Shown piece after piece: positions 11,245-22,739 of a stretch of DNA of 64,000 nt (positions are counted from its first letter, which is position 1; each line of letters starts with the position of its first letter). Source of the DNA: Trissonchulus latispiculum (lineage: Eukaryota > Nematoda > Enoplea > Enoplida > Ironidae). The notes below the pieces were generated by a model. The model searched no databases, had not been told where the DNA came from, and worked only from the letters and a program-made list of their open reading frames with translations. Where the stretch lies: contig JASAND010026033.1 in the NCBI GenBank assembly GCA_030248195.1, positions 1-64,000 of the forward strand, written 5' to 3'. The position numbers and the translations under genes are program-made.

Positions 11245-12253
11245 AAGGTGGTGGTATCCTTTTGTGCAGTGCTTTTGTGGTGATTTTTTTGAAACGCTAT
11301 AACTTTCGCAATTTTGGGAGTTGCAAAGAGCTTTATACATCGTTTTAAAGCTTATTATCTGTACATTCACATGAGCTTACAGAACTGGCAAAATTAGCAA
11401 AAAAATAGCAGAAATGTTCTGACAAGCTGACATCTAATAGGATGAATATAGACCAAAAGTTTTTGAACATCGATTTCTCAAAACTGAAGAATCGGTCAAA
11501 AGTTCTTTTTGTGCCACGATATGAAGGATATATGGGCCGAGGGACGTTTTTTGGATTTGGCTCAGCAGGTCTTAACGTTCGAGAAAATCGGCTAAATGCA
11601 CAGTAGCACGAAATTTCGCAACTTCGCATTGAGTTTTCTTGCTACTCAATATGTTTTAGCCCAAACCAAGAAAAACGTTCCTCCGCAGAAGTGCGAATTT
11701 CGATTCTACCGAAAATCTCCGGAATCCGTCGAGTAGTTTTTGAGAAATCGATGTTCGAAACAAAATAATCGCAGTTTTGCCAAAATGGTTTTTCGGCCAA
11801 ATCTCAAGCTGAAAGCAATAAAGTCCGGCTAATAGGCATTCATAAAATGTGCATTTGGACAATGTATCGATTGAGTATAACTATGCCAATTTTCTCCTTA
11901 ACATGTGGCAGTAATTTTGAAAAAACTGATTTCCTCGAAAATGGCCATTTTTTGACCCTAAAACAGTTTTTTGCTTATACTGAGTTAACCACTGGAGATA
12001 CCTCAAAGGTTGTAAGAGCAAAAATGTTCATTTTCGAGTCCTCTTTCCAGCCATACCAACCAATCCCGTGTCTTGTCTACCTGCTGGGAGTTTAAGGCCA
12101 AAAACCAAAACTTTCTTATCTTTTGGCCTAAGAATACGGGACTGGTCCTAAAATGTTAAGGAGCACGGAAATAGGTTATTTCGTAAGTTTTAGCCCTTTG
12201 CGTAAAGGATTAAAGCCGTAGGAGTCAAAAATACCCGAAAGGAAACCAGCACC
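11245..12253. repeat. Imperfect hairpin region, no gene
   Basis: AACATCGATTTCTCAAAA at 11467 pairs with TTTTTGAGAAATCGATGTTC at about 11738-11757. GACGTTTTTTGGATTTGGCT at about 11543 pairs with AGCCCAAACCAAGAAAAACG at about 11659. The arms form an old foldback of roughly 300 bp. Apparent ORFs here are by-products of the inverted sequence. Confidence 0.5.
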
Positions 12254-12983
12254 TTAAGGGGGGGGGGTACATTTTTGGGCCATTTTTTCGACTGTCTCCC
12301 ATCTCGCTGGTTTTCACATATTTTATTGTCCAAATGGTATATTTTAACGAGTTTTTAAGATTAAAGTCGTAACTCTTACGGTTGTCGAGTAATTTCACCT
12401 CAAATTTGAGATTTCATGTGTTAAACATAGAAAATGTAAAAAGTTGTCATTTTTCGCGTGCCCCAAAAAAATCTCACGACAAACGTTGATGAATCTGGAC
12501 AAATTATACGTTAAAATAACGCTGAAATGTTAGACTTCGGTGTCTTGGAATTAGAATTTTAATTTAGGCCTTTGAAATTTTTTAATTAATTTTTGAAGGA
12601 TTAAAATTTAATGTGATGCTAAAATCGTGTTAAATTGTAATCCTTTAAAAATTAATTGAAAAATTTTAAAGGCCTGAATTAAAATTCTAAATCCAAGATA
12701 TCGCAGTTTCACATTTCAGCGCTATTTTAACCTATAATTTGTCCAGATTCATCAACGTTTGTCGGGAGATTTTTTTGGCGCACGCGAAAAATGACAACTT
12801 CTTAAATTTCCTATGTTAATACATGAAATCTCAATTTTGAGGTGAAATTACTCAATAACCGTAAGGGTTACGACTTTAATTTTATAAACTCGTTAAAATA
12901 TACCGTTTGGACAATAAAATATGTAAAAATCAGCGAGATCGGACAAACTCGAAAAAATGGCACAAAAATGGACCTTCCCTTAA
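12254..12983. mobile_element. TTAA-flanked foldback MITE, 730 bp
   Basis: TTAA followed by a G run lies at 12254, and the mirror CCTTCCCTTAA ends at 12983. The arms pair over most of the length: CATTTTTTCGA near 12282 against TCGAAAAAATGG near 12950. The centre lies around 12600-12650 (TTAATTAATTTTTGAAGGAT). TTAA target sites and G-tract ends suggest piggyBac-type mobilisation. It has no coding capacity. Relatives lie at 35052-36267 and about 62600-63498. Confidence 0.7.
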
Positions 12984-13030
12984 TTGCTTACTGCTCCGGC
13001 TCCCGTTCTGCTACCAGATTCGCTAGACTA

Positions 13031-13128
13031 GGTTAGACACTTCGCAAAGTGCCTAGACACATTGCAAAAATTTTGTCAGAGTGACGTTTTTGTGCAATGT
13101 GTCTAGGCACTTCGCGAAGTGTCTAACC
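13031..13128. repeat. 98-bp hairpin element (TTAGACACTTCGC family)
   Basis: GGTTAGACACTTCGCAAAGT at the left pairs with ACTTCGCGAAGTGTCTAACC at the right. CCTAGACACATTGC pairs inside, around a loop of about 35 bases. Related hairpins occur at about 13525-13642, 14543-14670, 14830-14960 and 15858-15985. Confidence 0.7.
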
Positions 13129-13520
13129 TTCATTAGATACATGCAGAAAATTTCATTTGTCATGAACAACGTAACTGACTCAAATCAATTTGTGTGTTGA
13201 CACAACTATGGTTCAACTTTCGGTAATTTGAAATATTTAGTATTGCAATTATTGTAATCTATTGTAACAAAGTCAAAACAACACAGTGAAATTATTTGTG
13301 GTTTTCTAAAATTGTTTTACTGCATTTTAGAAAGTGTAAAATTATTTTGCAGAGTGAAGCAAATGTTTTTTCGAGACATGGTCCACTAAAATTTGAAAAA
13401 ACTAAATATTTCAAATTTCCCAAAGTTGAACCATAGTTAGTTGTGTCAACAAACAAATTGATTGGAGTCATATAGTTCATGACAAATGAAATTTTCTGCA
13501 TGTGTCTAATGAAGGTTAGA
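13125..13520. repeat. Inverted repeat of about 396 bp
   Basis: CCTTCATTAGATACATGCAG at the left mirrors CTGCATGTGTCTAATGAAGG at the right, and TTTCATTTGTCATGAAC mirrors GTTCATGACAAATGAAA. The centre lies near 13330. Related half-copies appear in the tandem duplication that follows. Confidence 0.75.
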
Positions 13521-16017
13521 CACTTCGCGAAGTGCCTAGACACATTGCTCGAAAAAGTCACACTAACAAAATTTTTGCAATGTGTCTAGGCACTTTGCGA
13601 AGTGTGTCAAATGACTAGACACTTCTAGAAGTGTCTAACTTCGCTATCTGTCTACCACATATATATTTTTAGAATCATCAGGAACCCAAGATATCGAAAA
13701 TCCGAAATTCAGGGTTTCATTCACGGAAAATCAAAAATTTTTAGTTTTTCGCCAAATTTTATCGCATTAAAAATTTTGTTTTCACGATCGAATAGAGCTG
13801 GTCCCGCTGCACATTTTTGCTCCTACAAATTTTTCGCCAAAATGCACCCAATCTCCGGAATTCTGGGTTTTCAAAATTTCCGGGTTTTAGAAATGTTCTC
13901 CAATACCCACAAGATGGGTATCGTTGCGAAAGCTCTTATCGAGCAGAACAACTTTTGTAATAGAATGAACTCTTGAAATTCCACACAATTCCCGGAATTC
14001 CAGAAAACCGGATTTTAAGAATTTTCACCAACACCCCACAATATGGATATCATTCGAACGCTCTTGATGAGCTGAACAAATCTTGTAATAGAACGAATGT
14101 CTGAAAATGCACCCAATTTTCGAAATTCAAGAATTCCGGGTTTCACTCTAGCTTGGAAGCTATTTTAGATACGTGCAGAAAATTTCATTTGTCATGAACT
14201 ACGTATATGACTCCAATCAATTTGTGTGTTGACACAACTTGGTTCAACTTTCGGTAATTTGAAATATTTAGTATTGTAATTATTGTAATCTATTGCAACA
14301 AAGTCAAAACAACACAGTGAAATTATGTGTGGTTTTCTAAAATTGTTTTACTGCATTTTAGAAAGCGTAAAATTTTTTTGCAGAGTGAAGCAAATTTTTT
14401 TCGAGACATGGTCCACTAAAATTTGAAAAAACTAAATATTTCAAATTTCCCAATGTTGAACCATAATTAGTTGTGTCAACAAACAAATTGATTGGAGTCA
14501 TATAGTTCATGACAAATGAAATTTTCTGCATGTGTCTAATGAAGGTTAGACACTTCGCGAAGTGCCCAGACACATTGCACAAAAACGTCTCTCTAACAGA
14601 ATTTTCGCAATGTGTCTAGGCACTTTGCGAAGTGTCTAAAATGACTAGACACTTCTAGAAGTGTCTAACTTCGCTATCTGTCTACCACATATATAAAAAA
14701 TTAAAATTTGAAAAAACTAAATATTTCAAATTTCCCAAAGTTGAACCATAGTTAGCTGTATCAACAAACAAAATGATTGGAGTCATATAGTTCATGACAA
14801 ATGAAATTTTCTGCATGTGTCTAATGAAGGTTAGACACTTCGCGAAGTGCCTAGACACATTGCTCGAAAAAGTCACACTAACAAAATTTTTGCAATGTGT
14901 CTAGGCACTTTGCGAAGTGTGTAAAATGACTAGACACTTCTAGAAGTGTCTAACTTCGCTATCTGTCTACCACATATATATTTTTAGAATCATCAGGAAC
15001 CCAAGATATCGAAAATCCGAAATTCAGGGTTTCATTCACGGAAAATCAAAAATTTTTAGTTTTTCGCCAAATTTTATCGCATTAAAAATTTTGTTTTCAC
15101 GATCGAATAGAGCTGGTCCCGCTGCACATTTTTGCTCCTACAAATTTTTCGCCAAAATGCACCCAATCTCCGGAATTCTGGGTTTTCAAAATTTCCGGGT
15201 TTTAGAAATGTTCTCCAATACCCACAAGATGGGTATCGTTGCGAAAGCTCTTATCGAGCAGAACAACTTTTGTAATAGAATGAACTCTTGAAATTCCACA
15301 CAATTCCCGGAATTCCAGAAAACCGGATTTTAAGAATTTTCACCAACACCCCACAATATGGATATCATTCGAACGCTCTTGATGAGCTGAACAAATCTTG
15401 TAATAGAACGAATGTCTGAAAATGCACCCAATTTTCGAAATTCAAGAATTCCGGGTTTCACTCTAGCTTGGAAGCTATTTTAGATACGTGCAGAAAATTT
15501 CATTTGTCATGAACTACGTATATGACTCCAATCAATTTGTGTGTTGACACAACTTGGTTCAACTTTCGGTAATTTGAAATATTTAGTATTGTAATTATTG
15601 TAATCTATTGCAACAAAGTCAAAACAACACAGTGAAATTATGTGTGGTTTTCTAAAATTGTTTTACTGCATTTTAGAAAGCGTAAAATTTTTTTGCAGAG
15701 TGAAGCAAATTTTTTTCGAGACATGGTCCACTAAAATTTGAAAAAACTAAATATTTCAAATTTCCCAATGTTGAACCATAATTAGTTGTGTCAACAAACA
15801 AATTGATTGGAGTCATATAGTTCATGACAAATGAAATTTTCTGCATGTGTCTAATGAAGGTTAGACACTTCGCGAAGTGCCCAGACACATTGCACAAAAA
15901 CGTCTCTCTAACAGAATTTTCGCAATGTGTCTAGGCACTTTGCGAAGTGTCTAAAATGACTAGACACTTCTAGAAGTGTCTAACTTCTCCATTTGTCTAC
16001 TACATACATATTGTTGG
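13388..16017 (+). repeat. Two-copy tandem duplication, 1,315-bp period
   Basis: Copy 1 is 13388-14702 and copy 2 14703 to about 16017. Long stretches are identical at an offset of exactly 1,315 bases, for example 13776-13976 against 15091-15291 and 14358-14582 against 15673-15897. The near-identity makes the duplication recent. Each unit contains foldback sequence related to the element at 53373-57559 (GAATCATCAGGAAC, TCCGGAATTCTGGG) and copies of the TTAGACACTTC hairpin. Open frames of up to 89 codons occur but are repeat-derived. Confidence 0.85.
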
Positions 16018-16086
16018 AGTTTACTCCAAAGGTTAATCTGCTATAAACGGTCGAAGTTTGTAGACACATTTTTTGGTCGTACTATA
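16018..16086. mobile_element. Terminal fragment of mariner-like foldback
   Basis: The sequence ends in TTTTTTGGTCGTACTATAG. This is the reverse complement of the terminus seen at 53371, where TATAGTATGACCAAAAA starts an element. It closes the repeat block at the point where the Gypsy sequence begins. Confidence 0.55.
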
Positions 16087-16094
16087 GTCCATTC

Positions 16095-17761
16095 GGCTTG
16101 ATAACCATAGCTGGAGCCCCAAATTAAATCCAAGTCTTAATTACTTTATTACCCTGCTGTGCAGATTCCAGTTTGAAGTCTAATAGAGTGGTTAAATGGT
16201 GGTCAACTCTAATATAGTTTAAAGTGCAAATAGAGGGGGGCCCAATCAGTGAATCGTGTCCTGTACTTATGCCTATTTAACTTCTGCCTACACTGTGACA
16301 AAACTCAAGACTGTACTTATGCCTACACTAATCCTCCAAAACTCAAGACTGTACTTATGCCTACATATTAGTCTGGAAAAAGTGAAAACTGTCCTTCTGC
16401 CTACAAATACCGTAATCCTGTCTGTGAGATATAAAATTATGTTCAATTGTCACCAATTTAATCAACAAGCCATAACTACTGCTACACTTCTTACATAACT
16501 CAATACTCATTACATACTCGATAACTGCTGCTACTACAACGCACACTACTAAAATAAACATTACTGAACATTTTCTCTTCTTAATGAACACAACTAAACT
16601 AATTTTGGTTTTTAAAAAATTTGTTACTGTATTTTCGTATATTTTTTCCAAATTTTTTGCAGACTGAAGTGAATTTTTTCGAGAAACATCTTTTATATCT
16701 AATAGCTGGGCACCCTTTTTTAATTATCATGAAATCGCTCTTCGTTATGGAGAAATTAGCTAAAATGTATGCGTAACTTTAATTTTGCCTATTTTCCCAA
16801 ACTTGGCAAGCGGCAGCTTTAGCAAGGAAGCAGCAATCGGGGCAACTAAAAAGGGTCCCGGGATATTTTTGTGCAGAACACATAAGGGGCAACCGTCTGG
16901 TTTGCGTACTAAATGCTAGAAAATCGCTTAAAAACTTTTCTTTTTAACAGCTTTCTTATATACAGCAGGGTTAAACAGAGTTAAAATACGCAGAGTTAAA
17001 ATTCAATCTTCAATCTTTCTTTTGTTTGTAAGAGGTCTAAGTATTACGGTATGCATTTGTAGGCAGAAGGACAGTTCTGAGTAGTAAAGGTCAAATTGTA
17101 GGCACAAGTTAAATTTGTAGTTTTGATTTGTAGGCAGAAGGACAGTTTGGAGTTTTGTTATCGCAAAGCGGTAACTTCAAAGAGTAGGCAGAAGTTAAAT
17201 TGGCATAAGTACAGTAAAGCCAGTGAATATATAAAGATTACAAATTGTAATGTTGTGAAACAACTGACTTTTTATTTAAGGTGAAACTTTAAAGCACTAA
17301 ATAAGACTATTTTCTCATTGGTTTGTCAAAGTTATTTGTTACCGGCAATTAAAAAGATAGGTTGAAATTTCTGAATAAGTTGAATTCTGAATAACTTGAC
17401 TCGTTGGCAATAACTTTAGCACACGGTAATAGAGATAATTTTATAACTATTTAGAGATAAAACAAATTTTAAATAGTTTACATAATAATTAATACTTTAA
17501 AGTTTAGTTTACGCTTTCCCTTCTCAAGTTTTATCAGTTTAAGTTTCAGTTTATATGAAAACTTGTTTTGCAACATTACTTCTTGTAATCCTTATATATG
17601 CACTGATGGAGTCCCCTCTATTTGCACTTCAAACTGTCTTAGAGTTGAACACCGATTGACCTCTCCATTAGACTTTAAATTGGAAAAGGCACAGCTGGGT
17701 GCGCAACAAAGTCATTAAGACTTGGATTTAATTTGGGGGCCCCAGGTATGGTCATCAAGCC
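16095..17761. mobile_element. 1.67-kb foldback element with 8-bp target duplication
   Basis: The ends GGCTTGATAACCATAGCTGG and CCAGGTATGGTCATCAAGCC are inverted. The inverted arms run well over 100 bp, with TAAATCCAAGTCTTAAT matching ATTAAGACTTGGATTTA. The direct repeat GTCCATTC occurs at 16087-16094 and 17762-17769. An 8-bp duplication fits hAT-, P- or Merlin-type insertion. Inside are several copies of CTGTACTTATGCCTAC and inverted counterparts (GTAGGCAGAAGGACAG). No transposase ORF is seen, so this is a non-autonomous element. It interrupts the Gypsy RNase H region. Confidence 0.75.
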
Positions 17762-19762
17762 GTCCATTCGTTATAAAAACAGATGCTTCTCTGCAATGTT
17801 TAGGAGCAGTGTTGGCCCAGGTATTTAAGGAAGGAGAAAGAGTTTGCTTTCGCTAGTATAAATTTTAAGAGCAGTGAGAAAAATTATAGCTTCGTTGAGC
17901 TTGACGGTCTAGCAATGGTTTGGCTATCAAATATTTTCGAACTTATCTAGCCGGACGACATTTCACCGTAATCACTGATCATGCGCCTCTAAGATGCTAA
18001 TAAAGTATGGAAAACATCAAGAAGGTCGGTTGGCTAGATGGGCTCTAACTCTTCAAAGTTATGATTTCGACATTCACTATAAACCAGGACGTACTAATGC
18101 GGCTGCAGACTTTTTATCTCGTTTACCAGGATTTCTAGTTGCTAATTTACAGGCACTCAATTTGACACTCGCCACGGAGCAGGCTGCCGACCGTAAAATT
18201 GGTCCTATGGTTAATGATTTTCCAGACGCGTCTTTACCTGACAATATTGAGTATGCGCGAAAAATTATTAGACAGTCTCCGGGCTACTTGTGGAACGGAG
18301 GTCTCTTGTATCATCTATATCCTAGGCAATGAAAGAGGGAACAGACTCTTTTCCATCAAGTAGTGTACCAATTACATTACGAGAATTTATTTTAAGAAAA
18401 ATATCATGATAGCCCTTTGGGAGCTCATCAGAATTTTGAAAGAACCTATATTAAAATCTTACCAAAATGTTACTGGGATAGTATGTATGGAGATATAAAG
18501 AATTTGTGTGGTGAATGTGAATCATGCACAGGACGAAAATCTGGCAATCTTGTCCGTGCAACCATGGTTCCGAAACCCAGTAGAAGGGGCCATGGACAGT
18601 AGATATTTTGGGTCCACTCCCTGTAACCCCTTCCGGAAATAAATATATTGTGGTTTTTATGGATTACCTGACAAAATGGCCAGAAGCCTTTGCAATGACA
18701 GATTGGAAACGATTGGACGATTGCTAAACTCTTTGTAGAACAGATTGTTGGTCGTTTTTGTGCTCCATCCGTACTGTTATCGGATCAGGGGACTCAATTT
18801 ACTTGCTAAATTGCTAGAAGTTTGCCAGATTCTCAGTATTGATTGCACGTTCATAACTCCATACCATCCCCAAACTGATGGTTTCGTTGAAAGATTTAAC
18901 AGTACCATTTTAAAAATGCTAAGAATGTACCCGTCAGGGAGATTGGAACACTTATATTCCCTACGTATTATTTGCATACAGGGCTAGTAAACAAGAGTTA
19001 ACGCAAATGTCACCGTGTTTGCTCGTGCACGGTAGAGAGCCCAACTTACCCATCGATGTAACGCTGAATTTACCACGTTACCACTTTGACTTGGAAACTT
19101 TAAAAATTTATCTGTTAACACGAAATAGTGAAGCGTGGGAATTTGCAAAGGAACATTTGGAAGAGGCTCAAGGAAGGCAGAGTCGACTCTACGACAGAAA
19201 ACGGTTTGATTCTGAATTTTCGGTTGGTGAACAGGTTAGGGCTCACAACCCCGCTGTGGGCAAAGGAAAAACTACAAAATTAGCACATTTATGGGATGGA
19301 CCTTTTACTATAATTAGAATTCGATATCACACGGCAACAGTTGAACCGAGTCGGGGTAGAAATCGTAAACAACAAACGGTACACAGAAATCGATTAAAGA
19401 AATATAGGGGAACAGCGGTCTCTCGTTTAGTTGAAAATTCCAGAGATTTAGAAATTGTGGAAAAGTCTGAGGACGAGTTGCCCTCTGACGAACGAGTTGG
19501 TGATAACGAGGTAGACCCGGTGTTCGAAGATACAAATATTACGATTGAAGACAACAAAAATTTAGCTAATACCACCTTAGGACAGGCTGAAATGCCTAAC
19601 AATACAGAACAAGTGGAGCAAGAAGCGTTAACGCATATTCCAGTTAGAGAGGAAAGAGACGTATATAATCCCCTCGCGTCCGAGGGAAACAGACCCTATC
19701 CTTTACGATCTCGCTTAGACTCGTGTCGTTTTTGGAAAATTTATGAAGATCAGTTAGATTAG
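17762..19762 (+). pseudogene. Ty3/Gypsy retrotransposon pol remnant (RNase H, integrase)
   Basis: Readable in order: RNase H beginning KTDAS and GAVLAQ (about 17774), ITDHAPLR (about 17970) and DFLSRLPG (about 18108); a zinc-binding integrase head with CxxC (ECESC, about 18520); the integrase core with SDQGTQF (about 18780) and VERFNSTI (about 18890). The integrase C-terminal segment 19007-19762 has a GPF-type motif (WDGPFTI) and an acidic tail. Stops and frameshifts break it near 17860, 17930, 17998, 18330, 18600 and 18720, so it is inactive. Reverse transcriptase, protease and gag are absent. The 5' side is cut at about 16086 by other repeats, and RNase H is separated from that point by a foldback insertion. 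No flanking LTRs are seen. Confidence 0.85.
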
Positions 19763-19989
19763 GTGCTAACGGACATTTATTTCGGTTCAGAAAATGTTTT
19801 AGTTTTAGTAGTATAGAGGCTTGAGGTTAAATGGCCCCGCCCTAAGAGTTATTTTGTTGTTTAGGCCGAACACACGATCCTAACAAGCCACCGTATTCCT
19901 GGTATCTCCAAGATCCAGTCTCGAAGGAAACTTGTCGTGGCCTCATAGTTGACGTCTAAATTTTAGCAACTAGTGGTAGCTCCCATTTA
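19763..19989. other. Short gap after Gypsy remnant
   Basis: No ORF or LTR is recognised. It may contain Gypsy 3' non-coding sequence. Confidence 0.4.
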
Positions 19990-20910
19990 TAATCCCCCGA
20001 AATGCTCCGTGCTAAGAAGTTTCGTTATGTTACTCCAGGGCATTGTGTTTGGAATCTGCATTTGCGTGATGACACGCACCGGTTAGAAAGTGATGAGGGA
20101 AGTCTATTGACTGACCTAGAATTTGTATTGCTAGAATTTGTAGTTCGGCCACTGGATGATGTGAAAATTGGTCGTTTTGGTTTCCCCAGCAAGCCAACGA
20201 GCCTAGGTTATTATTGTTTCCAGAGATCCCCTGGTAGGACTTGCAGCCCGTAATTAGAATTTATGACGCACTAACGTCCCACCTTCCGGCAATACCTATT
20301 TTGGTTTACCCACACAACTATGGTAATTTAAGCGAGCACATCCATTAGCAGAAAGGGATTGCTGAAGATGTGGTCCGATCAATCAGGCAGGTGGCAAGTG
20401 TCGTCCCTATCTGCATGGAGCAAGACTTCATTTGGGAGATTTAAGGGCGTCGTACTGGTTCTTTGAGACTCGGCGAGAATACGGATCCAGTTGGGAATCC
20501 TGCACCACATTCGTCTTATCGTGGCAGAAAATAATTTCTATCAGGCATATAAGATGTATCCGTATTATCTAGCCTGAAATGATTCAATGCCCTTGGCGAT
20601 TTCGGGGCAAGCCAGTAGACGTGTGGAGCCTTGGAATGATATTGTTTTCATGATCACAGGGTGCTATCCTTTCGCACACCAAGTGTTACGCCATATTTGG
20701 TAGAATTGTTCATGGAATCTTCTCCAGACATCTGGGACCAGTGACACCCGGCCTAAGGTCTTTGGTTTGTTCCATTTTGTCACAGAATCCGGAACGGCGC
20801 CTCACTGATTTGGAAATTGTTCATCATCCGTGGTGCAAAAATCAGCCATGTATAGCAGCAGCGGCAAGAAGGCTGGAATCTAACGTGTCTCGTCCTCGTC
20901 GACGTTGAAA
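19990..20910 (+). pseudogene. Tribbles-like pseudokinase, intronless pseudogene
   Basis: In pieces across three frames the sequence follows a kinase fold in order. An N-lobe-like stretch is at 20002-20250. An alpha-C/E-like stretch (IAEDVVRSIRQVASVV) starts at about 20358. DLRASYWFFETRR at about 20435 stands where HRDLK-to-DFG would be. The subdomain IX motif GKPVDVWSLGMILF is at about 20607, followed by GCYPF in the next frame. The subdomain XI motif ERRLTDLEIVHHPW is at about 20792. The order and the short catalytic region fit Tribbles-type pseudokinases, which act as scaffolds for ubiquitin ligases. The missing catalytic Asp pair is normal in that family. Frameshifts and stops (for example near 20340, 20440, 20520 and 20650) and the absence of introns indicate a decayed retrocopy. 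Assignment to Tribbles is inference. Confidence 0.55.
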
Positions 20911-21272
20911 CCTAGCCCGAATGCAAGGCGCCCGTCGAATTCGTTCAAATCGGAAAACGTGCCGCGCTTAGTCTTGGCGGTCACGAGACTTTCAATAAAG
21001 TTTTGATTTTTTCCCAGCTATCAAGTTCTATCGTAGTTGTTTTAGTAATTTGCAGTTAAGAGTAACTTCTCCGAAACTTCAGCAAATTTTGGTAGTACAG
21101 GATATAAAAAGGAAATTTTTTAATAAGCCTTATATACGTATATAAATTTTTATTATTATTTCAGCAATTTTATGCATTACTATTTAAATTGTTCCTACTA
21201 TTTTTCCCAAAACAATATAATTGTCAGCTCACCAGAACTCAGTGACGCCGAGAAATTAGTTTTGGGATTTAA

Positions 21273-22630
21273 ACAAACATCGATTCAGAAACCAGGCGAA
21301 GATTCCTATGCCTAGGACATCCAACTTGGGGAAAGACAATTTTGAGACTATCAAAACTAGTAGCAGAGCACCCCATAGTCATCTGGACGCAAACGCAACA
21401 TCAGAAATATTTTCCAGAAATACTGCAGAAAGCGGTAGACAGGGTTTGGTGTTATATCAACACTGAGGGGCTCGATGCCGACAATACCAAACACGGTTCC
21501 AATCATCTCAATCTCTTACAGCCGGCTTTTTCAACCAGAACTGAAGACGTCTACGTCTGCTGTCTAGGCTATCTCACTGCCTTTAATGAGAAAGAGTTTC
21601 CTGCAGATCTCAAAATGTTTCTGCAGGTTACGCCTTGCACTTTCGTAGCCAATGGTTCACCCTGTGATGCTCAGCGATTTCAAGATACCTTTGGGTTCAC
21701 TTACCGCTCTAGGGTAGGCCTCTCAACCCTTTATAAGAGTTTGGGCTTGGGGCTACCCGAAACTTGCCTTCAGGAATTGTGTCAGGGCAAGCCTGAATCG
21801 GCTTGGGTAACGATTAGAGACCTGCACGGACCGAAAAAAAGAGAAAAGTTTTCTCGGCCCGCCCGGCCCGGCCCGCGAAATTTTTCATTGTTCCAGAAAA
21901 TGCAAAATTTCAAAAAAAAAATGAAATTGAAATTTCGTTTAAAGTTTCTAATGTTGTAATCGCAAAACTTGCGTCAATGAATTGAGAGATTTGACATTAA
22001 TTTGGTGCATAATCTTTTGCAATTAATAATTTAAATTGCTTTTCCAAATTTTACATGTTTGAAGTGCTTTTTCCGAATGCTTTGAACCACAGGGTTGTGC
22101 TAGACAACATCTGAAATGATAGTTTCTGAGTACCTTCTCACGAATCCAGAAATGATCATAAGCATTACTGATTATATATACAGATAACGCTAAAATTTGA
22201 AGCATATCGAGCATTTATTTAACAATTTAATTGACTATTTAATTTAAACATAATACACAGTAACATTTATGAAATGAAAATGCTGAAACTATTTCCTGGA
22301 AAGAAGTGTTAATATGTAGGAAATATGATCAGGGAACACAAAAATCTTTCAAGGTAAACATTTGAGTCATTTCTCTTTAGTAAAATTTCGCAAAAATAAT
22401 GGGAACGAGCCGAAAGCTCGGCCCGTGGCCCGGCCCGTGAGCTTCGGTCCGCGGCCCGGCCCGGTCCGTGTACTTTGGCCATCGGCCCACTCGGCCCGGC
22501 CCGCGGGCCGTAATGCATTCCTCTAGTAACGATGCTGCAACAGCTTCGAGAGAACAAGCAGCCCACTACTCTAAAAATTGGAACAGCAGCCCGAAAGCAG
22601 CGTAAAAGGAGAACCCAAAAGCGAAACTAA
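21273..22630 (+). pseudogene. P-loop-like ORF, unrecognised, interrupted by a hAT MITE
   Basis: The reading frame is open from 21273 to the insertion at 21814. It carries a Walker-A-like GHPTWGKT at 21315-21338, followed by a hydrophobic strand (HPIVIWTQ). No ATG is seen at its 5' end. If the 711-bp element and one copy of its target duplication are ignored, the same frame continues from 22534 to a stop at 22628-22630. It ends in a Lys/Arg-rich tail. Continuity of frame across the insertion argues that this was coding when the element landed. The insertion adds a stop at about 21957. No Walker B motif is clear and no family is recognised. A frameshift may separate it from further coding sequence upstream (SDAEKLVLGF near 21240). 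Confidence 0.5.
21815..22525. mobile_element. hAT-type MITE, 711 bp, with GGCCCG-rich ends
   Basis: A perfect 8-bp target duplication GTAACGAT lies at 21807-21814 and 22526-22533. The termini TAGAGACCTGCAC and (reversed) TAGAGGAATGCAT are imperfect inverted repeats. Subterminal clusters of GGCCCG lie at about 21857-21882 and 22416-22510. The middle is AT-rich and non-coding. hAT transposases make 8-bp duplications and bind short subterminal repeats, which fits. Confidence 0.85.
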
Positions 22631-22739
22631 CTGGAAAGCAGTGTCGACGAACGCAATTATGATCAAAGTGAGCTCATTCCGTCGAAACGATTTCCATTAA
22701 TCTGAAAACGAGTCCATCTGAAAAAGTTGTCGCCACACC

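Noticed and set aside
13292..15897. Repeated ORFs of 64-89 codons
   Set aside because: They are copies within the tandem duplication and inverted repeats, with no domain and mirrored sequence on both strands.
13033..15985. CRISPR-like array
   Set aside because: The TTAGACACTTC repeats are inverted hairpins with irregular spacing inside duplicated transposon sequence of a eukaryote.
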